Program-made: the position numbers and the translations under genes | Notes under the pieces: generated by a model | The model's input: the letters and a program-made list of their open reading frames with translations, nothing else | Database searches by the model: none | What the model was told of the DNA's origin: nothing | Part shown: one piece after another, positions 1 through 7,486 of the stretch | Layout of the letters: the number at the start of each line of letters is the position of its first letter | Position numbering within the stretch: the stretch's first letter is position 1 | DNA from: Pantoea sp. alder81 | GTDB lineage: Bacteria; Pseudomonadota; Gammaproteobacteria; Enterobacterales; Enterobacteriaceae | NCBI RefSeq assembly: GCF_020179835.1 | Contig: NZ_JAIUDA010000002.1 | Location: 434,001 to 498,000 of the forward strand | Length of the DNA: 64,000 nt | Direction: 5' to 3'

Positions 1-332
1 TCAAACTATGCTGATTTTCAGGTGGTGTAAACATGCCCGGGACACCCAAAAGTTGAGATTGTGATCATCTCCAAAATTCATCTGGAAAAATAATTGGAAA
101 AAGTTATACGTGCAACTTACTGATATTAAATAAATTAATTTTAATACTGGGTAAAAACATACTACTTAATTGTATTTCCTTTGTATTTTTCATGTATGCA
201 AAAAGTTACGCAATGGGATGGTTTTTCGTGGGAAGGGAAGCTAGAAAGGAGGCGTTACTCGGTGTGGATGTGTGCGAAACAGTGCGTCAGATCGCACTGC
301 TTTATTCGCGGATAGAGAGTCAGGAAAGGGAA
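1..332. other. Intergenic, AT-rich, no gene seen
   Basis: No convincing open frame was seen in this left edge of the window. The first 230 bases are AT-rich. A 7-bp hairpin (CAGTGCG, 280-286, with CGCACTG, 293-299) lies just downstream of the antitoxin gene and could act as a weak terminator for it. It has only a three-T tail on that strand, so this is uncertain. Confidence 0.5.
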
Positions 333-635
333 TTAAACGACAAACTCGTAATGTGAGCCGTCGGGGAGCTCAATGTTGAGGCGTAGTTTTCCGCCAGCGG
401 CTTCAACATAGCGCTTAAGCGTCGAGAGTTTTAAATCCCGACCAGGTTTTTCCATTCCAGCTACAGTGGGTTGTTTAATATTTAACTGCTGAGCCATCTC
501 CACCTGAGTTTTTTTTACTCTTTCACGCAATTCTGCAAGGTGGATATTTAACAATACTTCTTCAGCCATGGCGTTAGCTTTAGCCACCACCTCAGGCTTC
601 TCAGCCGCAAGAAGCTGTTCGAGTGTTCTGCCCAT
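333..635 (-). CDS. HigA-type antitoxin, XRE helix-turn-helix
   Basis: This 100-aa protein is the likely antitoxin of a type II toxin-antitoxin pair. Residues ~33-80 form an XRE-like helix-turn-helix (KTQVEMAQQLNIKQPTVAGME), preceded by a short helical N-terminus. Its start is set by AGGAG at 643-647 (minus strand), and the toxin stop lies 4 bp upstream. Antitoxins of this family bind and neutralise the toxin and repress their own promoter. The toxin-first gene order is typical of higBA. Family assignment is by sequence pattern; the exact subfamily is not certain. Confidence 0.82.
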   Translation of the reverse strand: MGRTLEQLLAAEKPEVVAKANAMAEEVLLNIHLAELRERVKKTQVEMAQQLNIKQPTVAGMEKPGRDLKLSTLKRYVEAAGGKLRLNIELPDGSHYEFVV

Positions 636-639
636 GCCG

Positions 640-993
640 TTACTCCTTTCTCTCTTCGCGTTGAAGATGATGGGTAAATTCTTTATCTGCGAGCGGGATC
701 AGCTCAGCATAAAAACGCTTTTCATTGCCACATTTATGACCCGCACAAAGCACTACACCGCTGCGCCGGGGATCGAATGCGTAAAATGCCCGAATAGGAT
801 CACCTTTGCTCTGAATACGAAGCTCTTTCATATTGCTAAAACGAGAACCTTTGAGCGTGTCTGCGTAAGGCCTGCATAACGCTGGGCCTGCTTGTTGCAA
901 TACGATCAATGCGGACAAAACGCATGATCTATCAGTGTCGTCTTGCGCCACAAGCCAATCATCAAACGTGTCCGTTGTTATTATCTGCCACAT
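640..993 (-). CDS. HigB/RelE-type toxin (Gp49-like)
   Basis: This 117-aa protein resembles phage-derived Gp49-like HigB toxins, ribosome-dependent mRNA endonucleases of the RelE/ParE superfamily. Features seen: an N-terminal WQIITTDTFDDWL segment, a central DTLKGSRFSNMKELRIQSKG stretch and the strand IRAFYAFDPRRSGVVLCAGHK followed by basic residues and F-Y. It is the first gene of the pair, and the antitoxin starts 4 bp after its stop. RBS AGGAG lies upstream of the ATG at 991-993. It appears intact. Confidence 0.82.
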   Translation of the reverse strand: MWQIITTDTFDDWLVAQDDTDRSCVLSALIVLQQAGPALCRPYADTLKGSRFSNMKELRIQSKGDPIRAFYAFDPRRSGVVLCAGHKCGNEKRFYAELIPLADKEFTHHLQREERKE

Positions 994-1007
994 GATACGC
1001 TCCTTGT

Positions 1008-1036
1008 AATATAGGTCAAATGCTATATAGGTTAAA
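1008..1036 (-). promoter_or_regulatory. Putative higBA promoter and operator
   Basis: Two identical direct repeats ATATAGGT (1009-1016 and 1025-1032; ACCTATAT on the coding strand) are spaced 16 bp apart just upstream of the toxin gene. On the minus strand TTTAAC (1031-1036) and TATATT (1008-1013) are 17 bp apart and could be -35 and -10. Repeats overlapping a promoter fit autoregulation by the antitoxin; this is inference. Confidence 0.45.
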
Positions 1037-1108
1037 GGCGATAATCAGTGTGGCGAAGCATCGTGAATCACGCACTTAATCTGTTAAAACATGTCGATAC
1101 GCATTCCA

Positions 1109-1144
1109 ATAAAAAATGCCCGCTCAGTTATCCTGAACGGGCAT
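1109..1144 (-). terminator. Intrinsic terminator of the monooxygenase gene
   Basis: On the minus strand ATGCCCG (1138-1144) pairs with CGGGCAT (1116-1122), extended by CTCAG-type pairs and followed by a run of six T. It directly follows the gene ending at 1165. Confidence 0.85.
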
Positions 1145-1164
1145 GATCTGCATCCACGTCGATG

Positions 1165-2472
1165 TTAATCCACGGCAGGCGGTAAAGGAGCCAACTCCAG
1201 GCTGCTGCGGAAATCACTGCCTTGATAGTCGCTATCCAGCAGATTACGGCGGCGTAGTTCAGGGAGCAGTCCATTGAGCAGCAAATCTTGCTGGTCGGGG
1301 CTACCCAGCCCGTGCAGGGAAATCACGTCCAGTACGCCCGCCTGGTAACGCTGTTCAATGGCATCGGCAAGTTGCTCTGGCGTGCCTGCCACAAACCAGT
1401 GGCCGGTCTCCTCGGCTTTGATGATCAGTTCACGTAGCGTCAATCCCTCCAACGCATACTGCCGGAAGATGGCAGCACGGCCCTGCCGGCGATGCACCTG
1501 TTCCAGTTGCGGAATCAGCGAAGCGGGCAATGGCTGATCGAGCGGCAGGTCAGACAGATCCACTTCACCGCCCAGCATATCCGTGACGCGCAATCTACCT
1601 GTTTCATAATTGATGCGCTCATGTTTGTCTCGCAGGCGACGTGCCACATCCGCGTCGCTGTCGCCAATGATGGAATGGAATGAGTTCATGATCAGCGGTG
1701 GATTCTGTTCGCGGCCAAAGCGTCGTGCACGCTGCTGCACATCTGCCACAAACGTCTGTGCCGCCTCAAAGGTCGGCTGCGAAGTGTAAATCACTTCGGC
1801 ATAGCGCGCGCCCAGCGTCACACCCGCCTCAGATTGACCGGCCTGAAACTGCACCGGACGACGCTGTGGCGGTGGCGGTACGTTGAGCGGTCCGGCGACC
1901 TGGAAGAAATCACCACGATAGTGGATAGGATGCAGTTTGCGATGATCAACACGAATGCCACCGCTTGCCGTACGCTGCACCGCCGCACGTTCGTTGGCGT
2001 CATACAGCGCGTTCATCACCTCGATAAATTCTGTAGCGCGTGCATAACGTTCCTGCGGCGGTGGCAGCTGGCTTTCACCGAAATTCTCCTCACCGACTGA
2101 GGAAGTTACCGCATTCCACCCTGCTCTGCCGCCACTGATGTGATCCAGCGTAGCGACCTGGCGCGCCAGATTATAAGGGTGCAGCCAGCTGGTGCTGACC
2201 GTAGCGATCAAGCCGATCTGCGATGTGACCTGGCTCAACGCCGCTAAGGCAATCAGCGGGTCCTGTGTGCCGGTGGTGCCCGCCAAACCGGCCGGATCGG
2301 CCTGCAGCAAATCGGCGGTGAACAGCCCGGTAATCTTCTCGCGCTCCGCGATTTTCGCCAGCTCAATCGCGCGCGCGATACCCACGCCTGGTTGGCTGTC
2401 ATTGCCCGCGGAAATCACACTGCTGGCACCTACTAATGTTTTGAGTTTTCGACGATACGTTTGCGACACCAC
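1165..2472 (-). CDS. NtaA/SnaA/DszA-family FMN-dependent monooxygenase
   Basis: This 435-aa protein belongs to the luciferase-like monooxygenase family whose members (NtaA, SnaA, DszA) use reduced FMN from a partner reductase to oxidise C-N or C-S compounds. Family signatures seen: the TGLFTADLL region (~49-57), IALAALSQVTSQIGLIATVSTSW, ARQVATLDHISGGRAGWNAVTS (~104-125), RRPVQFQAGQSEAG and the C-terminal GTPEQLADAIEQRYQAGVLDVI. It follows the M20 amidohydrolase gene by 8 bp, so the two are probably cotranscribed. No flavin reductase is present nearby. The substrate is unknown; an S- or N-alkylated amino-acid derivative is plausible from context. A second family member lies at 12853-14193. Confidence 0.85.
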   Translation of the reverse strand: MVSQTYRRKLKTLVGASSVISAGNDSQPGVGIARAIELAKIAEREKITGLFTADLLQADPAGLAGTTGTQDPLIALAALSQVTSQIGLIATVSTSWLHPYNLARQVATLDHISGGRAGWNAVTSSVGEENFGESQLPPPQERYARATEFIEVMNALYDANERAAVQRTASGGIRVDHRKLHPIHYRGDFFQVAGPLNVPPPPQRRPVQFQAGQSEAGVTLGARYAEVIYTSQPTFEAAQTFVADVQQRARRFGREQNPPLIMNSFHSIIGDSDADVARRLRDKHERINYETGRLRVTDMLGGEVDLSDLPLDQPLPASLIPQLEQVHRRQGRAAIFRQYALEGLTLRELIIKAEETGHWFVAGTPEQLADAIEQRYQAGVLDVISLHGLGSPDQQDLLLNGLLPELRRRNLLDSDYQGSDFRSSLELAPLPPAVD

Positions 2473-2480
2473 AATCTCCT

Positions 2481-3680
2481 TTAGGCCTGGCGTGTGAAAT
2501 CCGCTTTAACTGCTTGTAGCGCGTCTGCATCAATCAGCAGACGCAACCCGGTGCGTGCCAGCACCCGTGCGCCAATCAGTAACGCCTGATAGCCGCGATC
2601 AGAATTGGCGGCTTCGCGGAACGGCACGGTGTGAAAAATCAAATCATCTGGACCGATTTTCAGCCAAGGGTGCGCCGTGGGCACCGCATGGCTAATGTCC
2701 CCGGCATCGGTTGAGACTTTATTACGCTGGGGCGAGAGATCGACCTGCTCACCTGCCGCACGAAACTCTTCCAGCAGCACCGCATCCAGTGCAGGATTAA
2801 GTTTGAAATCACGCGGACCGATTTGATGATCAATCTCCACACGTGCACCGGTCGCCAGCGCCACACCTTCTGCAATCGCTCTTAATTTAGGCTCCAGGGA
2901 TTCCACCAACTCGCGGCTATCAGCGCGAATGTAGTAGTGCGCCGAAGCGTATTCCGGGATCACGTTCGGTGCCTGGCCGCCATTGGTGATAATCCCGTGC
3001 ACACGCACGCCATCCGGCAGCTGCTGGCGCAATACGCTGATGCCGTTGTACAGCAGCACCAGCGCATCCAGCGCGTTGATGCCTTCATGCGGCGCGCTGG
3101 CAGCGTGTGAGGGTTTGCCATAAAAGTGGAAATAGAGATGATTGTTCGCCAACGTTGATTCAGTGAGGCGCGTTTTACCGGATGGATGCACCATCAGCGC
3201 CACATCGACATCATCGAGCAGTCCGGCTTCAACAAACCGTTTCTTCACGTTGCCTTTTGGCCCGCCGGGACCGGCTAAACCGCCCTCTTCGGCTGGCGTT
3301 CCTAACACCACGACACGGCCGCCGGTGTGTTCCAGCACCTGAGACAGCGTGATGGCCGCCGCGACACTGGTGGTGCCGATCAGGTTGTGTCCGCAGGCAT
3401 GGCCGATGCCGATCAGCGCATCGTATTCCGCCAGGAAGGCAATGGTCGGGCCCGGTTTACTGCTGGCTTTAACCGCGTAAAACGCGGTTTCATGTCCGGC
3501 GACGTTGCGCGTGACTGCAAAGCCCTGCTCAGTGAGCAACTGCGTCAACTGCTCACTGGCAAAGTATTCGTTGTTACCGGTTTCCGGCTTAGCAAAAATC
3601 GATTTCGCCACCGCAATATACGAGGCGCTGTGCTGTTCGAGATGGTTTTCCAGCGTAAGCTGAAGCGTGTTCAGCGGCAT
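2481..3680 (-). CDS. M20-family amidohydrolase / deacetylase
   Basis: This 399-aa protein is an M20D-type metallo-aminoacylase. Such enzymes hydrolyse N-acyl amino acids or small peptides with a two-metal centre. Visible motifs: the GHACGHN metal site (with D of AEYDALIGIG before it), GTPAEEGG (catalytic Glu and metal Glu), PSHAASAPHEGINALDA in the dimerisation domain, GGQAPNVIPEYASAHYYIR, and a C-terminal FHTVPFREA with the last metal His. The start at 3680 is preferred over an upstream ATG because AGGAG sits 10 bp ahead of it. It pairs with the monooxygenase downstream. N-deacetylation of an oxidised S-alkylcysteine is a reasonable guess, not shown. Confidence 0.85.
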   Translation of the reverse strand: MPLNTLQLTLENHLEQHSASYIAVAKSIFAKPETGNNEYFASEQLTQLLTEQGFAVTRNVAGHETAFYAVKASSKPGPTIAFLAEYDALIGIGHACGHNLIGTTSVAAAITLSQVLEHTGGRVVVLGTPAEEGGLAGPGGPKGNVKKRFVEAGLLDDVDVALMVHPSGKTRLTESTLANNHLYFHFYGKPSHAASAPHEGINALDALVLLYNGISVLRQQLPDGVRVHGIITNGGQAPNVIPEYASAHYYIRADSRELVESLEPKLRAIAEGVALATGARVEIDHQIGPRDFKLNPALDAVLLEEFRAAGEQVDLSPQRNKVSTDAGDISHAVPTAHPWLKIGPDDLIFHTVPFREAANSDRGYQALLIGARVLARTGLRLLIDADALQAVKADFTRQA

Positions 3681-3743
3681 AACGGATTCTCCTGAATCAG
3701 GGCAAGTCAATGCCATCACTCTAAGCGCGTTAGCTGCTGATGT

Positions 3744-3763
3744 TTATCAAGAAATAGTGATAA
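3744..3763 (-). promoter_or_regulatory. Putative operator dyad upstream of the M20 gene
   Basis: TTATCA (3744-3749) and TGATAA (3758-3763) form a perfect inverted repeat with an 8-bp spacer, 64 bp upstream of the amidohydrolase start. The site is of a size suited to a dimeric regulator. The rest of 3681-3956 has no gene. At 3931-3953 it also contains TAGCGACGCGA..TCGCGCGA, which resembles one arm of the palindromes at 19929 and 25133. Confidence 0.4.
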
Positions 3764-3956
3764 GGATTGCGGGAAAAGGCACAACTGATTTACGGCAAAA
3801 ATGCGCCATAAATTGCCCCGCGACGGTTATTTTGCCGCGGGCGATCCCGTATTGGGCGACCTGAAGGCTACCCCTGTAAAGGCTTGATGTGCTGGACATT
3901 CACTACGGTTGGCCACGCCTGTAAAACCACTAGCGACGCGAGTTATCGCGCGAAGT

Positions 3957-4613
3957 CTAGTGCCGCTTATCGATGTGCTGCACCAGTCGATCGCCAACCC
4001 ACTGAATGCCACACACCAGCACAATCAACACCGCAATTACAGCGATCATCACTGAGGTTTCAAAGCGTTGATAACCGTAGCGGATCGCCAGATCGCCTAA
4101 TCCGCCCGCACCAATCGCTCCGGCCATCGCTGATGCGCCGATCAATGCCACCAGCGTCACCACAAACCCCGAGAGAATGCCGGGCAGCGCTTCTGGAATC
4201 AGGACATCCCAGACGATCCGTAGCTTGCTGGCGCCCATCGCGCGTACCGCATCAATCAGACCACGATCCACATCGCGCAATGATACTTCGGCCACGCGTG
4301 CGAAATACGGCGTTGCGGTGATCGACAGCGGAACTATCGCCGCCCACGTCCCCAGTGAAGTCCCCACCAGGAAACGGGTAAACGGAATCAGCGCCACCAG
4401 TAAAATAATGAACGGCAGCGAACGAAAACCGTTGATGATCAGCCCCAGCACCCGGTTAATGCCGCGATGTTCCGCAATACCGCTTGGGCTGGTCATCACC
4501 AGAATCAGCCCCAACGGTAAACCGGCCACCAGCGAAAACAATCCTGAAATCAGCGTCATCAACACCGTTTCACCCAACGCGTTGAGCAATAAATCAATCA
4601 TCACTGGCGACAT
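3957..4613 (-). CDS. MetI-type ABC transporter permease
   Basis: This 218-aa integral membrane protein has five to six predicted membrane segments and matches MetI, permease of methionine-type ABC importers, in length (about 217 aa) and motifs: GFRSLPFIILLVALIPFTR (~63-81), VGTSLGTWAAIVPLS and the EAA-type loop AMGASKLRIVWDVLIPEALPGI with GAGGLGDLAIRYGYQ. The start overlaps the end of the ATPase gene by 20 bp, typical of translational coupling. It is the last gene of an SBP-ATPase-permease operon. The substrate could be methionine, but the neighbouring monooxygenase and amidohydrolase suggest another sulfur-containing amino acid. Confidence 0.88.
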   Translation of the reverse strand: MSPVMIDLLLNALGETVLMTLISGLFSLVAGLPLGLILVMTSPSGIAEHRGINRVLGLIINGFRSLPFIILLVALIPFTRFLVGTSLGTWAAIVPLSITATPYFARVAEVSLRDVDRGLIDAVRAMGASKLRIVWDVLIPEALPGILSGFVVTLVALIGASAMAGAIGAGGLGDLAIRYGYQRFETSVMIAVIAVLIVLVCGIQWVGDRLVQHIDKRH

Positions 4614-5721
4614 AGCCCACTAACTCCACTTGCGCCTGCTGCCCGCGCAGCCAGCTGAGAATCTGTTGCTCATCGGCCACGTTGGCGACCGAAAGCGCGA
4701 TAAAGAAACGCACGACGGCGTAGTGCTGAATATGGTCGACGCCACCCTGCAGTAAGCGGAATTTGCCCGGCAACGCCGCGGCAAAACGGGTTAACAGATC
4801 GCCCTGCACATCCTCGCCAGCAAAGTGCACGCTGTAGATGGCCTCCCCCTGCCGCTGCTGTGTCATCCGTGCGGCCAGCGCTTCCGGCAGCTGCGGCAAT
4901 AAACCACGCAACAAGGTGCGTGTTAGCGCGGATTGCGGATGCGCAAACACCTGCCACACCGGGCCTTGCTCAATAATCTCACCTGCGTCAATCACCGCCA
5001 CGCGGTGCGCCACAGACTTGATCACCTCCATCTCATGGGTGATCAGCAAAATAGTGATGCCCAGCTTTTGGTTGAGCGATTTCAGCAGTGCGAGGATGGA
5101 ACGGGTGGTCTCAGGATCGAGCGCAGAGGTCGCTTCATCACACAGCAGCAGTGCCGGGCTTGCCGCCAGCGCGCGAGCAATGCCAACTCGTTGCTTCTGT
5201 CCGCCCGACAGCGCGGCTGGATAGTGATGTGCCTTATCCGCCAGCCCCACCAGCTCCAGCAATTCCGCCACGCGTTGGGCACGTTGCACCTTATCCAGAC
5301 CGGCAATTTTCAGCGGCAGCGCCACGTTCTGCGCCACGGTTTTCGCCGACAGCAGGTTGAAGTGCTGGAACACCATGCCAACCCGACTGCGCACGGATTG
5401 CAGCTGTTTTTCTGACAGGCCGGTGATTTTCCGGCCTTCGATTTCAATGACGCCTTCGTCAGGTTGCTCCAGCCCGTTCAGACAGCGAATCAGTGTGGAT
5501 TTGCCTGCGCCACTACGGCCAATCAGGCCAAGGATCTCGCCCTTTTGCACCGTCAGTGAGATATCGCGCAGCGCCTGGGTTTCACCAAACCGACGGGAAA
5601 CGCCCTGTAAGCGCACCACACTGCCGCTTTCGCGAGCAAGACGTTCGCGGTCTTGCGCATTCTCCACCACACCACGTGTCAACACGCTATAGGGCGCTTC
5701 GGCTCCTGAGAAAATCGTCAT
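4594..5721 (-). CDS. MetN-type ABC transporter ATP-binding protein
   Basis: This 375-aa ATPase carries Walker A GRSGAGKST (~68-76), Q-loop MVFQHFNLL, signature LSGGQKQRVGIARAL, Walker B LLLCDEATSALD and the H-loop ITHEM. A C-terminal NIL/ferredoxin-like domain (~295-375) is the feature that in MetN binds methionine and inhibits transport. The N-terminus is about 35 residues longer than usual MetN. The start at 5721 has AAGGAA 7 bp upstream, so the extension looks real. The binding-protein gene ends 9 bp upstream and the permease gene overlaps it downstream. Confidence 0.88.
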   Translation of the reverse strand: MTIFSGAEAPYSVLTRGVVENAQDRERLARESGSVVRLQGVSRRFGETQALRDISLTVQKGEILGLIGRSGAGKSTLIRCLNGLEQPDEGVIEIEGRKITGLSEKQLQSVRSRVGMVFQHFNLLSAKTVAQNVALPLKIAGLDKVQRAQRVAELLELVGLADKAHHYPAALSGGQKQRVGIARALAASPALLLCDEATSALDPETTRSILALLKSLNQKLGITILLITHEMEVIKSVAHRVAVIDAGEIIEQGPVWQVFAHPQSALTRTLLRGLLPQLPEALAARMTQQRQGEAIYSVHFAGEDVQGDLLTRFAAALPGKFRLLQGGVDHIQHYAVVRFFIALSVANVADEQQILSWLRGQQAQVELVGYVASDD

Positions 5722-5730
5722 GCTATTTCC

Positions 5731-6558
5731 TTACCAGGCCGTTTCGCCGGTGCCTTTATAGACCTTATCAAAAACACTTTTCACAGCGTCGTTCTGATAC
5801 GAGGACACCAGCGTTTTCACCCACGGCGCGCTCACGTTCTCTTTCTTCACGGCGATAAAGTTGTTGTAGGGATTATCTTTGACCGGCTCCTGCGCAATAC
5901 GATCGGCAGCCGTCAAACCACTTTTCAACGCCCAGTCGGTGTTCACCACCGCCGCGTCCAGATCCGGTACTGAACGGCCAATGATGCCGGAGTCGAGCTC
6001 TTTAATTTGCAGGTGATGAGGATTGGCGGTGATATCTGCCGTCGTGGCGGCAATGCCGACGCCAGGCTTCAGCTTGATCAGACCTTGCTGTTCCAGCAGC
6101 ACTAAGCCACGCGCTTCGTTGGAAGGATCGTTAGGCACACCAATTACTGCACCGTCTTTCAGCTCAGCCGCCTTCTTCACTTTTTTCGAGTAAAGACCAA
6201 TCGGCCACACTGCGGTATCGCCCACGCGCACGATATCGTAATGATTCACTTTGATTTGGTTGTTGAGGAACGGCTGATGCTGGAAGGCATTGGCATCCAC
6301 CTCGCCGTTTTGCAGTGCCTCATTCGGCTGGTTGTAGTCGTTAAAAATCACGGTTTTCACCGTCAATCCTTTAGCAGCGGCTTGCTTGATCACTTCACGC
6401 CAGACGTCTTCATCCTCCCCGCTCATGATGCCGACTTTGACTGAGGTTTTATCGGCGGCGTGCGCCAGTGACAGCGGTGCTAATACGGTGCTCGCCAGCA
6501 GCAAAGCGCCAGCGGTTAACAAGAATTTATTTTTGGCAGAGGCCAGGCGTGTGTGCAT
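5731..6558 (-). CDS. NlpA/MetQ-family substrate-binding protein, non-lipidated
   Basis: This 275-aa periplasmic binding protein belongs to the MetQ/NlpA (Lipoprotein_9) family: KVGIMSGEDEDVWREV at ~41-56, DYNQPNEALQNGEVDANAFQHQPFL at ~73-97, and NDPSNEARGLVLLEQQGLI further on. The N-terminus is a clear signal peptide, but it ends ...SLAHA-ADK and has no lipobox cysteine, unlike MetQ and NlpA lipoproteins. It should therefore be soluble in the periplasm. It is the first gene of the operon with the MetN and MetI homologues, divergent from a TetR regulator. The ligand is not determined. Confidence 0.87.
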   Translation of the reverse strand: MHTRLASAKNKFLLTAGALLLASTVLAPLSLAHAADKTSVKVGIMSGEDEDVWREVIKQAAAKGLTVKTVIFNDYNQPNEALQNGEVDANAFQHQPFLNNQIKVNHYDIVRVGDTAVWPIGLYSKKVKKAAELKDGAVIGVPNDPSNEARGLVLLEQQGLIKLKPGVGIAATTADITANPHHLQIKELDSGIIGRSVPDLDAAVVNTDWALKSGLTAADRIAQEPVKDNPYNNFIAVKKENVSAPWVKTLVSSYQNDAVKSVFDKVYKGTGETAW

Positions 6559-6663
6559 AGTTATTTCCTAATCGTTATTATTGCGTCAGGTAAAATCGAC
6601 TGTTGTGATGAACAGTTAGCCGCAGTATACGCAGATGCTTATTCCTGCATTATGATTTATCTG

Positions 6664-6676
6664 GGAATGCTATTCC
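6664..6676. promoter_or_regulatory. Palindrome in the divergent region, possible TetR operator
   Basis: GGAAT-GCT-ATTCC is a perfect 5-bp inverted repeat in the 212-bp region between the binding-protein gene and the TetR gene. ATTCCTG occurs here and again at 6640-6646. TATACT on the minus strand (around 6623-6628) could be a -10 for the leftward operon. Control by the adjacent TetR protein is inference. Confidence 0.35.
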
Positions 6677-6770
6677 TGAAAAGAATAAAGACGCACAGCC
6701 GCTCGCATCGCCACAAGTGAGAGAGTGGCTGTGATACCATGCCGTTTTGATTGACCTGTTATTGAGCGCT

Positions 6771-7412
6771 ATGTCGGACACTACAACGAAACGTAAAAAT
6801 GACCCGGAAGGGCTAAAAAAACGCATCCTTGCCGGTGCCCTGAAAACCTTCGCCGAGTTTGGTATGCAGGGCGCACGCCTGGAGCAGATTGCTGAACACG
6901 CGCAAACCACCAAACGCATGGTGGTGTATCACTTCGTCAATAAAGAGAAGCTGTATATCGAGGTACTGGAGCAGGTCTATCAGGCGATTCGTGAACACGA
7001 AACCGGGCTGAATCTGGCTAAGATGGAGCCCGAGCAGGCGATGATTAAACTGGTCGAAGCCAGCTTCGATTATCACGCCACCCATCAGGATTTTATGCGC
7101 CTGGTGTGTACGGAAAACCTGTTGCGCGGTCGCTACATTGTGCAGTCCGAGCGCATTAAAGCGTTGAACAAAAGTACGCTGGATCTGCTTGATGACATTC
7201 TGACGCGCGGTCAGCAGCAAGGCATCTTTATTGATGGCCTGAACACCGTGGACGTGCACCGCTTATTGAGCAGTATCTGTGTGCACCACGTCGCCAACCG
7301 CTACACCTTCCACTTCTTGTTTACCCCTGAGGATACGGAAGAGGACAGCATCCGTCGTAACCGCCAACTGGCCGTGACCGCAACGCTGCGCTACATCTGC
7401 AAGGCGCCTTAA
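6771..7412 (+). CDS. TetR/AcrR-family transcriptional regulator
   Basis: This 213-aa protein has an N-terminal TetR helix-turn-helix (residues ~15-60: KKRILAGALKTFAEFGMQGARLEQIA, then TTKRMVVYHFVNKEKLYIEVL) and an all-helical C-terminal ligand domain. The ATG at 6771 is chosen; an in-frame TTG at 6747 would add eight residues, and neither start has a strong ribosome binding site. It is divergent from the MetQNI-like operon and 74 bp upstream of the flavoprotein gene, so it may control either. Confidence 0.85.
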   Translation: MSDTTTKRKNDPEGLKKRILAGALKTFAEFGMQGARLEQIAEHAQTTKRMVVYHFVNKEKLYIEVLEQVYQAIREHETGLNLAKMEPEQAMIKLVEASFDYHATHQDFMRLVCTENLLRGRYIVQSERIKALNKSTLDLLDDILTRGQQQGIFIDGLNTVDVHRLLSSICVHHVANRYTFHFLFTPEDTEEDSIRRNRQLAVTATLRYICKAP

Positions 7413-7486
7413 ACCTGGGCAGTGCTGTGATGGTCTACGCTTAAAGCTTTGGGACCGTCACAGACCTCAGTATAAGGAACGCCGTA

